From positions 1-7,914 of the forward strand of contig WTGE01000217.1 of NCBI GenBank assembly GCA_011525445.1: a stretch of 7,914 bases of DNA. Direction: 5' to 3'. Positions 1 to 6,881 of the stretch are shown here, piece by piece (the first letter of the stretch is position 1; each line of letters starts with the position of its first letter). Made by a program: the position numbers and the translations under genes. This DNA is from Synechococcus sp. CO36386bin_37 (GTDB taxonomy: Bacteria; Cyanobacteriota; Cyanobacteriia; PCC-6307; Cyanobiaceae). A model generated the notes under the pieces. It made no database searches. It saw only the letters and a list, made by a program, of their open reading frames with translations, and was not told the DNA's origin.

Positions 1-195
1 GCCCTTCCGTCAGAGCACCGCGTTTTTCAGCATCCCAGATCATGTTGGCGCCGATCCGGCATTTCACGCTGTAAGCGGGGTTGCGGCCTTCGATCTTGGC
101 TAAGACAGTGGCCTTGCAGCCCTTGGTGACGTGATTCAGTCGAACGAGTGGAGTGTTGCCGATGGCTTGGCTGTTGTCGGCGTAGACGCGAGGCA
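1..195 (-). CDS. cysK: Cysteine synthase A, N-terminal part (cut by window edge)
   Basis: O-acetylserine sulfhydrylase makes cysteine from O-acetylserine and sulfide in the cytoplasm, using PLP. Only the first 65 codons lie in the window; the rest runs off the left edge. The reading starts at ATG (195-193) and gives [20 protein letters not shown] at its N-terminus, the classic fold-type II start. It continues through [20 protein letters not shown], which closely matches E. coli CysK; the PLP-binding lysine is K45 in the SVK motif. No strong Shine-Dalgarno is seen before the ATG; the upstream 30 bases are AT-rich. It follows, on the same strand, two trans-sulfuration genes about 660 bases away, so a shared sulfur role is likely but not a single tight operon. 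The identity is firm for the visible part. Confidence 0.95.
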
Positions 196-276
196 TTAGG
201 GCTGAATCTAATTACTCAAAATTTAATTGCCATCCTTGACTGTGGATGACAGCTTCAGGCCTTATTAAGACTTCGT

Positions 277-308
277 TCAAGGCCTCCTAGGAGTTCGAAG
301 TCAAGGCC
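277..308. repeat. 10-base palindrome flanked by direct repeats
   Basis: CTCCTAGGAG (284-293) is a perfect palindrome. It is flanked by two copies of TCAAGGCC (277-284 and 301-308) whose starts are 24 bases apart. It lies about 90 bases upstream of the cysK start on the minus strand and just before the frameshifted secreted-protein remnant on the plus strand. This geometry could be an operator, but no known regulator is recognised and chance is possible. Confidence 0.35.
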
Positions 309-360
309 AAGGTCATTGGTCCCAATCAGCTGCTTTGTTGTTCAGTTTCCACTGAACATT

Positions 361-686
361 CTGTTCGTGTTGCTTGTCACTTTGGCTGGATTGATTGCTT
401 TCCCAAAGGCTGTTCGAGCTGATGGTGGGGAGCAGCAGCCAGGCAGATAGCTCTGTTTGGGTACATGAGCAATGGACGGAGACGAGTGTTCTACAAGGAT
501 CACAATCGTCTTGGAGACGTATCGCAACCATTGTTTGACTGCAGTGCCGCAGGCGATGGCAGGTGCTCGGGGGCTTACGGAGGTTTTGATCAAGCACCTC
601 TTCTGGATGTTGTTGTTAAGGACGGCTCTTCGATCGCGATTCTGCGCCCTGCTTCGGAGCTGGTCTGGGTGCTGCCCGTGCATTGA
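361..686 (+). pseudogene. Small secreted protein, frameshifted remnant
   Basis: The region has protein-like sequence in two frames. From 361 one frame reads LFVLLVTLAGLIAFPKAVRA followed by DGG. This is a typical Sec signal peptide: hydrophobic core and an A-x-A-like cleavage site near 420. That frame stops at TAG 448-450. A second frame, open from 423, continues with RQIALFGYMSNGRRRVFYKD and ends with APLLDVVVKDGSSIAILRPA and ELVWVLPVH before TGA at 684-686. The codon choice in this second part (GAT GTT GTT GTT AAG GAC) looks coding. One missing base between about 427 (a GGGG run) and 449 would join them into a secreted protein of about 108 residues. No ATG precedes the signal peptide in frame; TTG 316 or GTG 367 are the only nearby options, so the start may also be lost. 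The 465-686 part alone could still be expressed from ATG 465. The family is not recognised. Confidence 0.4.
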
Positions 687-689
687 TGC

Positions 690-847
690 ATTGCGAATGA
701 TGCGGTCACCGTGATGTCTGGAGGGAAGGCTTCAACCCCGCTCAGGATCCTCCGCCGTACTTGTTCGTCCTGCAGGTCAATCCAATCTCGAGAGGGCAGG
801 CACAGCCATTGATCTGTGACCTCACGCGCTTCGGCAAGTTTGCGGTT
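690..847 (-). pseudogene. Start-less protein-like remnant after the synthase stop
   Basis: Directly after the TAG of the cystathionine gamma-synthase gene (856-854) and an in-frame TGA (850-848), the same minus frame opens again. It reads KLAEAREVTDQWLCLPSRDW, then IDLQDEQVRRRILSGVEAFP and PDITVTASF. The mix of charged and hydrophobic residues looks like genuine protein. No ATG, GTG or TTG occurs in its first 30 codons. The frame runs on to about 601, but beyond 690 it is antisense to the better-supported plus-strand remnant. The likeliest reading is a decayed gene fragment; a chance open frame cannot be excluded. The family is not recognised. Confidence 0.3.
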
Positions 848-853
848 TCACTT

Positions 854-2332
854 CTAATGCTGAGCGTGCGTGAGAGCAAGCTCAAAACGTTCCCAAAGCT
901 CTTCTGGTTGTTCCAGCCCTACCGATACGCGCAGCAGGTGGGATGGAACGCCACAGGTCTCGGCCCAACTCAGCTCGTCGTAGTGGGCAAGGAGGACGTA
1001 GGGGCACATCAAGGTGAAGGGCGTTCCCAGGCTTGGCCCTTTGCAGACCGACAGGGCGTCGTACACCTTCCGGGAATGGTCGTATCCCCCTTTCAGAACA
1101 AACGACAGCAGGCAGCCATATCCTCCATTGGGCCGCAGCAGCGAACGGAAATTGGGGCATTGATCTGGGTAATACACCCGATCGACGTCGGGATGTTGTT
1201 GCAACCTCAAGGCCAGTTCGTAGGCATTGCGATTCAGACGTGGGATGCGTGTTGGAGCATCACGACTGACCTGCTCCAAGGCCATTGCATCGGCATCGCT
1301 GATGCCAATGGTTCCCTTTCTTGATCGCTCTCCTCTGAAGGGATGGTTCCAGCTGGAGGCTGGGTTGATCAGCAGAGCACCGGACAACACATCGCCCCGA
1401 CCTGAGAAACTTTTGGTGAGTGAACTGAAGATCAGGTCTGCGTGAGGCAGGAGATCAACGTTGACACAGGATCCGATCGTGTCGTCGGCGATGACCGGGA
1501 TCCCTCGCGCGTGGGCCAGATTCGCGATGGCCGGCAGATCAACACACTGAAGGAGTGGATTGCTTGGGATCTCCACAATCACCGCAGCCGGATCGAGGCG
1601 ATCGAGAGCCGCTTTTACGGTGTTGGTGTTGCCATTGATCAGAAGCTCACTGCCGTCAAAAACCGCCTGCGGGAGCTTGAGAACATCCACATAGGGAAAG
1701 CCAATTTGCAAGGTGGGGCGTCCGGGGCGCAGTGCTGTCACCAGTCGCAAAGCGGTATGCAGAGCCGCCATTCCGGAGGGATGCAGGCTGAATTGTGAGG
1801 GATCACAGCCATAAATGCTGGCGAGTCGCGTGCGCACTCGTTTTCTGGCTTCAGCGCCATCCGCTTCAGAGGGTGCTGGATGCTGGTTCAAGCTGATCGC
1901 TGCCAATCGCGATGATGCGCCTAGACCGGCGTGTTGCCAAAAGGCCTTGGCATGCGGGCTGGCCTCAGGATCGGCAATCAGGACCTTGAGTCCGTCTTGG
2001 AGACCGATGAGAGTGGAGGCGTTGGCGGCCTGTTTCAGGCAGTGTTCCTGAGCCAGTAGCGCAGCAGCGTCATTGGGATAGGGCCAGGCGCTCGATCCAG
2101 CGGGTGCTGTCGCTAAAGCTCTTTGGGCAATCGCGGCGACTAATGGATGGAAGGCGAAACGTGGATAAACGGCTCGCAGCTGGGACCGGCACTTTGGATC
2201 CTGGTCCTCATAGGCAATCACATCGCTCCAGCGCGGTAAGGCCACCGATACGGCGTGGGGGCCGTCGGGAAGGGGATGCCCCAGGTCTTTGCCCTGCCAA
2301 CAGGGATCGTTGAGCAGATCGCGTGGACTCAC
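854..2332 (-). CDS. metB: Cystathionine gamma-synthase, fungal-type long form
   Basis: This cytoplasmic PLP enzyme of the Cys/Met metabolism family joins cysteine to an activated homoserine to form cystathionine, on the path to methionine. The 492 residues are about 100 longer than the E. coli MetB type. The N-terminal 150 residues include YPRF (56-59), which resembles the extension of fungal Met-7/STR2-like synthases. PLP-site features are HPSGM (184-188), ADD (282-284, the DN-equivalent that binds the pyridine nitrogen), and SSLTKSFSGRGDVLSG with the Schiff-base lysine K307. SLGTPFTL (434-441) replaces the SLGGVESL of the short family, as in fungal enzymes. R468 in LLRVSVGLE is the expected substrate-carboxylate arginine. 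Translation starts at GTG 2332, overlapping the TGA of the upstream gene as GTGA, which implies translational coupling; no separate strong ribosome-binding site is seen. Family confidence is high. The acyl donor (succinyl- or acetyl-homoserine) is not readable. Confidence 0.88.
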   Translation of the reverse strand: MSPRDLLNDPCWQGKDLGHPLPDGPHAVSVALPRWSDVIAYEDQDPKCRSQLRAVYPRFAFHPLVAAIAQRALATAPAGSSAWPYPNDAAALLAQEHCLKQAANASTLIGLQDGLKVLIADPEASPHAKAFWQHAGLGASSRLAAISLNQHPAPSEADGAEARKRVRTRLASIYGCDPSQFSLHPSGMAALHTALRLVTALRPGRPTLQIGFPYVDVLKLPQAVFDGSELLINGNTNTVKAALDRLDPAAVIVEIPSNPLLQCVDLPAIANLAHARGIPVIADDTIGSCVNVDLLPHADLIFSSLTKSFSGRGDVLSGALLINPASSWNHPFRGERSRKGTIGISDADAMALEQVSRDAPTRIPRLNRNAYELALRLQQHPDVDRVYYPDQCPNFRSLLRPNGGYGCLLSFVLKGGYDHSRKVYDALSVCKGPSLGTPFTLMCPYVLLAHYDELSWAETCGVPSHLLRVSVGLEQPEELWERFELALTHAQH

Positions 2333-3519
2333 GGAAGCAGGGTGAGAGCGTGATCGAGGTCGACCACAAGGTCGTTCAACTCCTCGCAGCCCAGGGAAAG
2401 ACGAATCAATCCATCAGTGATCCCCAAAGCGTCTTTGATTTCAGTCGCAACGGCGGCATGGGTCATGGTGGCCGGGTGGCAGATCAAGCTCTCAACTCCG
2501 CCCAGACTTTCTGCCATCGTGAACCAGTGCAGGGCCTTGCAGACTTCATAGGCCTGTTCACGGCTGGCCTTTAATCCAATCGTCACGATGGCCCCGCCCC
2601 CCTTCATCTGCCGCTGAGCCACGCTCCGTTGCGGATGATCATCGCGTCCCGGATAACGGACCCACAGTACTGAGGGATGAGAGGCCAGATGATTGGCGAC
2701 TGCTGCTGCGTTGACCATCTGTTGATTGAGGCGAAGCGGCAGGGTTTTGATGCCTCGGGTGATCAGCCAGCAATCGAACGGGGAGGGCATCAGTCCCAGC
2801 GCTTTTTGCGCAAACACCATCTTTTGGTGCCAGTTGGGATCATCGGTGCATACGGCTCCTCCAAGGGCATCCGAATGTCCGTTGATGTATTTCGTGGTGC
2901 TGGTGAGTGAGAGCGTGGCGCCGAGTTTCAGAGGTTGTTGCACCAGGGCGGTCGCAAAGGTGTTGTCGACAACGCAGGGGACACCGGCTGCTGCTGCTGC
3001 ACCACAAACGCTTTCAAGATCAATCACCTTGAGTAGGGGATTGGTTGGACTTTCCAGCCAGACCATGGCGGGTTGGAGGGATTCAATCCTGGTGAGTGCT
3101 TCAGGCCTGGTGAAATCAATCCACTCGGTTTGGACTCCAAACTTGGCGAACACCTGTTCGAACAGCCTGACGGTGCAGCCATAGAGATTTTCCTCGCAGA
3201 GCACCGTGTCTCCTTGGCTCAGCGTGGAGGCAATCGCAGTGATCGCACTCACTCCGGAGCCAAAAACCGTGGCATGGGTACATGCCTCCACTGAGGCCAG
3301 GACACTCTCGAGGATTCGGAAGTTGGGATTGCCTGAGCGTGTGTAATCAAACCCACCAGGGTTGCCGTGCTCAAAGGTTGAGGTGGTGAAGATCGGGGGC
3401 ATCACCGTGCCGGTCTCTCCGGCGAAGCTGTCGCCGTGGTGAATGGCCCGGGTGGCTGTCGCCGATTCTGGGACGGGACGCTTCAAGGCGCGGATGCGAT
3501 CGGTCTGAAGGCTATTCAA
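2329..3519 (-). CDS. Trans-sulfuration PLP enzyme, cystathionine gamma-lyase-like
   Basis: The 396-residue, fold-type I PLP enzyme has the usual length of the CGS/CGL/CBL family. Motifs in order: ATRAIHHGD at the N-terminus; YTRSGNPNFR (59-68), which binds the cofactor phosphate of the neighbouring subunit; NLYG (111-114) with the tyrosine that stacks on PLP; VDNTFA (184-189) with D185; STTKYINGHSD with Schiff-base K210; SLGGVESL (339-345 onward) with E343; and R373 in LIRLSLG for the substrate carboxylate. MPSPFDCWLITRGIKTL resembles cystathionine gamma-lyases more than E. coli MetB. With a dedicated synthase next to it, a lyase role giving cysteine is the favoured inference; gamma-synthase or O-acylhomoserine sulfhydrylase activity is possible. 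The only usable start is TTG at 3519, since the frame is closed upstream by TGA and has no ATG before residue 40; TTG at codon 12 is an alternative. First gene of a two-gene unit. Confidence 0.85.
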   Translation of the reverse strand: MNSLQTDRIRALKRPVPESATATRAIHHGDSFAGETGTVMPPIFTTSTFEHGNPGGFDYTRSGNPNFRILESVLASVEACTHATVFGSGVSAITAIASTLSQGDTVLCEENLYGCTVRLFEQVFAKFGVQTEWIDFTRPEALTRIESLQPAMVWLESPTNPLLKVIDLESVCGAAAAAGVPCVVDNTFATALVQQPLKLGATLSLTSTTKYINGHSDALGGAVCTDDPNWHQKMVFAQKALGLMPSPFDCWLITRGIKTLPLRLNQQMVNAAAVANHLASHPSVLWVRYPGRDDHPQRSVAQRQMKGGGAIVTIGLKASREQAYEVCKALHWFTMAESLGGVESLICHPATMTHAAVATEIKDALGITDGLIRLSLGCEELNDLVVDLDHALTLLP

Positions 3520-3577
3520 CGATCCGTTGGCGGAGGTGCTTGCTGCTGGTCAAAGTGAAGCTGAGCTTCGAGGTCTG

Positions 3578-5575
3578 ATGGGCACAACGACAACGAAAGA
3601 TTTGCGGTAATTGTTGTTGCCCTTGTTCGTGAATGGAACGGATCAGCGTTCGTTAGGGCTGTTTGTCGCTCTGATGAGTGCGGCAATTGCCGTGTCTCTT
3701 GGCTTAATGGCTTGGACCATCGTGTTTGTGAATGGTCTGATCAGCCATCTTCTGCCAGCTGACTTAACCGTTGGTCTGAGTGTCATGGTTGATTTTGTTG
3801 CTTGGCTATTTAAAAGTCGTGCCCTGATGGTGCTGACGCTGCTGTCTGTTTTGGCGGGTGGTTTTGCGATCTGGGCTCTCAGAGGAATGGATGTCCGTCG
3901 GCGTGTTGCTTGGTTGTATGTGGTTGGCTCCTTTTGGTTGTTGTTGATTGCCAACGCATTGACGGTTCTATTTACATATTTCTTAAGGGATCTGACGGAT
4001 TCATTCGTGGCCAAGAATATCGAAGATGCACGTTGGGGTTTGGCTCGGATTTCTGTTTTGCTTGGCAATTTTTGTCCCAGTGATCTACATCTACGTTTTT
4101 GTAAAAAGTGCTTTTGCCAATTTTTGGCGTGAAGCGATGACTCGTCGGTTCTTTAGTGGATACCTTGGAGAAAGGTGTTTTTATCGAATTAGTTCTTCTG
4201 GAGGGGTTGATGGCGTTCAGATTGATAATCCAGATCAAAGAATTTCCCAGGATGTTGATGATTTCACGCGTCAGTCGTCTGAGTTGTTTTTTCAGTTGAT
4301 TGATTCTTGTGTGTCGGCGGCAAGCTTTGCCATTGTCTTGATCACCATTGATGCACGGATCCTGCTCTATGTGCTTCTCTATGCAGCACTTTCAACAGGT
4401 TTTATTGCCTATGTAGGTCGAAAATTGGTTCGGCTGAATTATTCTCAATTGCGCTTAAATGCAAACTTTCGCTATTTTTTGACGCGTGTGCGTGATAATG
4501 CAGAGTCGATTGCATTTTATCGTGGTGAAAGGAGCGAGTGGGCTCTTGGAGTCGGGGCTTTGATTGCGGCAATCAGGAATCAGTATCGTGTTATTCGTGT
4601 TAGCTCTGCGGTAACGTCTGTTGCTGTTGTATTCAGAAATTTTTCTAGTTTAGCGCCCTATCTTTTGCTTTGGGCTGTATACTTTAAAGGAGAAATAGAG
4701 TTCGGTGTTTTTACCCAAGTGCAAATAGCGTTCTCTGTTGTGATGAGCGCCTTCAGCTTTATTATGTTCATTTTGATGATATTGCCAATTTGCTCTCCAA
4801 TGGCCAACGACTGAGTGAGCTCAGGCATGGCTTTGGCCGTAGTGCAGGTGATCGAGTCAATGGGCCGTTGTTGTCTCTTTCCTCTTCTCCAGCCGATGCC
4901 AGATTGCTCTCTCCTGGCGTGATGGTTCATGTGCAATCCGCCACTGTGGAGATTCCGTCAGGACAACGCACGTTGGTGCGCAATCTCAGCATCGATCTCC
5001 ATCAGGGGAGTCGTCTCCTTTTGGTTGGACCTTCGGGGTGTGGGAAAACTTCGTTGCTCAGGCTGTTCAGCGGTCTTTGGTCCCCATCTTCTGGAGTGGT
5101 GGCATCCCGTGGATTTCGGGAGGGGGTGATCTTTGTTCCTCAAAAGCCCTATGTGTTTTCGGGCTCCTTGCGTGAACAACTGCTCTATCCAGATGTTGAT
5201 TTGGATCTTAATCAGGAGACGATTCACGCATTGCTCGATTCGGTTTCTCTTTCTTCCATCCACCAGACCATTGAGTCATTGGAGGCGCTGATCGACTGGC
5301 CGAAGGTGCTTTCTGTAGGCGAGCAGCAGAGAATTGCGTTCGCGAGGGTTTTGCTGGCTCAAGAAAAATTTGTCCTGCTCGATGAATCCACGAGCGCCTT
5401 GGATATTCCAACCGAGAGGACTGTCTATCAGCTGTTGGGTGATGCCGGTGCTGGTTATGTGAGTGTGGGACACCGATCTTCTCTGCTGCCATTTCACGAC
5501 TCTGTTCTTGAGTTGGATCGTGAAGGAGGATGGAAGGTTTTTGATGCGAGAAACTATGTTTTCCCTCAGGTCTGA
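3578..5575 (+). pseudogene. ABC transporter, fused membrane domain and ATPase (YddA/SbmA/ABCD type), broken
   Basis: This would be an inner-membrane ABC half-transporter of the COG4178 group (PF06472-type membrane domain plus ATPase); its cargo is unknown. ATG 3578, preceded by GAGG at 3570-3573, opens a frame MGTTTTKDLR that hits TAA (3608-3610, perhaps from CAA) and then reads straight on. A one-base gain in GGGG (4035-4038) and a one-base loss in TTTT (4771-4774) move the frame out and back. Correcting all three gives 665 residues, the usual family length. The first 150 residues hold hydrophobic helices. NPDQRISQDV (from residue 217) is the family's cytoplasmic-loop motif. More helices follow up to about 400. 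The ATPase half shows Walker A GPSGCGKTS (484-492), Q522, signature LSVGEQQR (578-585), Walker B FVLLDE (598-603) and H632 in SVGHR. Individual pieces are open at 3611-4132 (TTG start only), 4026-4814 and 4790-5575. The middle is more AT-rich than the sulfur genes. Sequence error is the alternative to true decay. Confidence 0.85.
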
Positions 5576-5610
5576 TCGTAAGATGATTGCCTTCACACGC
5601 ATTCTTTATT

Positions 5611-5639
5611 TTGCAATCTACACCTTATTGAATTAATAT
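5611..5639 (+). promoter_or_regulatory. Candidate sigma-70-type promoter
   Basis: TTGCAA (5611-5616) and TAATAT (5634-5639) are separated by 17 bases, in a very AT-rich 90-base gap between the transporter stop and the next gene. The predicted start of transcription is about 25 bases before the GTG at 5673. An overlapping TATTAT (5637-5642) could also serve as -10. Confidence 0.45.
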
Positions 5640-5672
5640 TATAGATAATCTTGTGTTAGGAGTGAAAAGCAG

Positions 5673-5915
5673 GTGGATCGAAACGACAAGGATGAGTGGC
5701 GGGATCATGTGCTTCAAGAGATTGTTGATTTTTTAAGTCAAAACAAAGACGAGATTCACAGGCGTTATCTTGATCAAGGAAAGGGTCAGTTATCCAGGCA
5801 ATTGATTGAAGAAAAGGGCTTAATGGATTTTGAGCTTGCTTTAACCTATTTGGACGATAAGCCCAAAGGAATGGGTCTGGGTCTTGGCTTTTTCAAGGCA
5901 AATTTAATTCGTTGA
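5673..5915 (+). CDS. Small charged protein of unknown function (80 aa)
   Basis: I do not recognise this family. The start is GTG 5673, chosen because AGGAGT (5658-5663) sits about 9 bases upstream and no in-frame ATG occurs early. The protein begins MDRNDKDEWRDHVLQEIVDF and is rich in D, E, K, R and Q. It is predicted largely helical, has no signal peptide or membrane segment, and so is likely cytoplasmic. The C-terminal tail contains GMGLGLGFF, a glycine-rich hydrophobic stretch. A candidate promoter lies just upstream (5611-5639), which suggests its own transcript rather than read-through from the broken transporter. The next gene is convergent, 84 bases away. The ribosome-binding site and composition support a real gene; no function can be inferred. 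Confidence 0.7.
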   Translation: MDRNDKDEWRDHVLQEIVDFLSQNKDEIHRRYLDQGKGQLSRQLIEEKGLMDFELALTYLDDKPKGMGLGLGFFKANLIR

Positions 5916-5968
5916 GTCCTACTGCTGATGATCATTTGTTTGGCTTTTAAGTTCAAAGCTCTGATTTG

Positions 5969-5998
5969 ACGACTTGACGATTCGGAAGAATAAGTCGT
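5969..5998. terminator. Hairpin between convergent genes, no clear U-tract
   Basis: ACGACTT (5969-5975) pairs with AAGTCGT (5992-5998). Inside, ATTC and GAAT enclose a GGAA tetraloop, with a four-base bulge on the left arm. It lies in the 84-base gap between two converging stop codons, where a shared terminator is expected. No run of T follows on either strand, so intrinsic termination is uncertain. Confidence 0.3.
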
Positions 5999-5999
5999 G

Positions 6000-6398
6000 T
6001 CAGCCCAGTCCTGTGAATAACTCTTGATGGACAACATAGGTGTGATAAAGGGCTGTTCCTGCATTGGGTGAAAGCTCAATTCCATCACTGTTACAGGCAA
6101 TATTGCAGAGCAGGTTTCCTTTCCAGGCGATGCCGTCTTCATTGCGCTCAGCGGACCATGCCAGAACTGCCTCAAAGTGGTCGGGAATCATCGCTCCCAG
6201 TTTTTCGCATGCATCTGCAAGTTTGCAGAGCGCAGGTGGTTTCGTTGGAAGTGATAATCCTTTTCTCAAAATCAATTCATCAATCACTCCCGTGAATCTC
6301 ACAAATTCAATGAGTTCTCGTTCATCTTCGGTGAGTGCTGATCGGGCAATTGCACGGTCAAAGTGTTCAGAGTTGAGCTGAGGTCTGTGCATTGCCAT
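6000..6398 (-). CDS. Hypothetical protein (132 aa)
   Basis: I do not recognise this family. The protein runs from ATG 6398 to TGA 6002-6000; a second in-frame ATG at 6392 is an equal candidate start, as no good ribosome-binding site distinguishes them. It is probably soluble: no signal peptide and no membrane helix. The N-terminal half is helical and charged (ALTEDERELIEFVRFTGVID), with C58, C64 and C97/C101 spread through the middle (ALCKLADACEK and LLCNIACNSDG). The latter pair is spaced CxxxC and could bind a metal or form a disulfide; this is speculative. The C-terminus (GTALYHTYVVHQELFTGLG) includes two histidines. The gene is convergent with the 80-residue gene at 5673 and divergent from the short frames at 6443 onwards. 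Codon use looks ordinary for this window. Confidence 0.7.
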   Translation of the reverse strand: MAMHRPQLNSEHFDRAIARSALTEDERELIEFVRFTGVIDELILRKGLSLPTKPPALCKLADACEKLGAMIPDHFEAVLAWSAERNEDGIAWKGNLLCNIACNSDGIELSPNAGTALYHTYVVHQELFTGLG

Positions 6399-6442
6399 TG
6401 TTTGCTGCAGGCTCTTGATGGGTGCGACTCACAGAAACTGTA

Positions 6443-6565
6443 ATGCTTGAACTAAGAGAGTTTGATGGATATCATGGTCTGATCATTGTTCTGAATACTG
6501 CTCTCAGCATTGGTCCGAGACCGCGTTTGAATCCTGACTGTTTGGAAGTCGTTGCAGCGGATTGA
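6443..6565 (+). CDS. Possible small protein (40 aa)
   Basis: A short frame from ATG 6443 to TGA 6563-6565 starts MLELREFDGYHGLIIVLNTA and ends PRLNPDCLEVVAAD. Its composition looks like protein, with a hydrophobic stretch in the centre, and it fills an otherwise empty 190-base stretch. Against it: no Shine-Dalgarno precedes the ATG, and it is only 40 codons. It shares the reading frame of the gene at 6635, separated by two tandem stops (6563 and 6566), so it could be the front of a once longer gene. No family is recognised. Confidence 0.3.
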   Translation: MLELREFDGYHGLIIVLNTALSIGPRPRLNPDCLEVVAAD

Positions 6566-6634
6566 TGAAGTAGTGGCTGTTTCGTGGCACGCCAAGCCAA
6601 TGTTTGCCACAGTGATTCTGGAATGGTGTTAGGG

Positions 6635-6796
6635 ATGGGCCTGCGACAAACACTCAAAAAGGCGATGGCGCATCTCCTCGGAGTTGTGGATGAGTATTGG
6701 GCCATGCGAGAGCCCAGTCAGTATGGAGATAGGGATCCTGAATGTTCAATCGCTCTTGAGAACGAGAGTCGTGTTAGTGAGAGGGCAAGGCAGTAG
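6635..6796 (+). CDS. Small basic/acidic protein of unknown function (about 53 aa)
   Basis: The frame is open from GTG 6584, with ATGs at 6623 and 6635; it ends at TAG 6794-6796. The convincingly protein-like part begins at MGLRQTLKKAMAHLLGVVDE, hence the start at 6635. GGA/AGGG-rich sequence lies just upstream but its spacing fits none of the starts well. The N-terminal 25 residues form a basic amphipathic helix, followed by YWAMREPSQYGD and an acidic, polar tail ending in ERARQ. There is no signal peptide. It may be a conserved small picocyanobacterial protein, but this is an impression and not a recognised family. It is followed 107 bases later by a membrane-protein gene with its own candidate promoter. 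Confidence 0.5.
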   Translation: MGLRQTLKKAMAHLLGVVDEYWAMREPSQYGDRDPECSIALENESRVSERARQ

Positions 6797-6852
6797 GTCT
6801 TTAGGGCTGCTCCATCGCCGAAGCAGGCTGCAGCTACAGGGATTGGCTTTTG

Positions 6853-6881
6853 TTGTATGAATTGATCAAGAGCATTACAAT
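6853..6881 (+). promoter_or_regulatory. Candidate promoter for the small membrane protein gene
   Basis: TTGTAT (6853-6858) and TACAAT (6876-6881) are 17 bases apart. The -10 element lies within a short inverted repeat, AGCATT-AC-AATGCT (6871-6884). The predicted transcript would start about 15 bases before the TTG start at 6904, leaving room for the GAGAG ribosome-binding site at 6893-6897. Confidence 0.4.

Noticed and set aside
196..230. cysK promoter in the AT-rich stretch
   Set aside because: The sequence is AT-rich as expected, but no -35/-10 pair with proper spacing stands out on the minus strand.
342..683. 113-residue minus-strand frame opposite the secreted-protein remnant
   Set aside because: Its translation is arginine/serine-rich with no domain-like features, and the plus strand there has a signal peptide and better codon use.
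761..1324. 187-residue plus-strand frame
   Set aside because: Mostly antisense to the well-supported cystathionine gamma-synthase; it is a shadow frame.
3520..3577. Divergent promoter between the sulfur genes and the transporter
   Set aside because: A promoter is expected here, but only weak matches (such as TTGGCG with CAAAGT) are visible on either strand, so none is annotated.
4035..4774. Programmed ribosomal frameshifting in the transporter gene
   Set aside because: No slippery heptamer with a downstream structure was seen at either site, two opposite events would be needed, and an in-frame TAA also occurs upstream; decay or sequence error is simpler.
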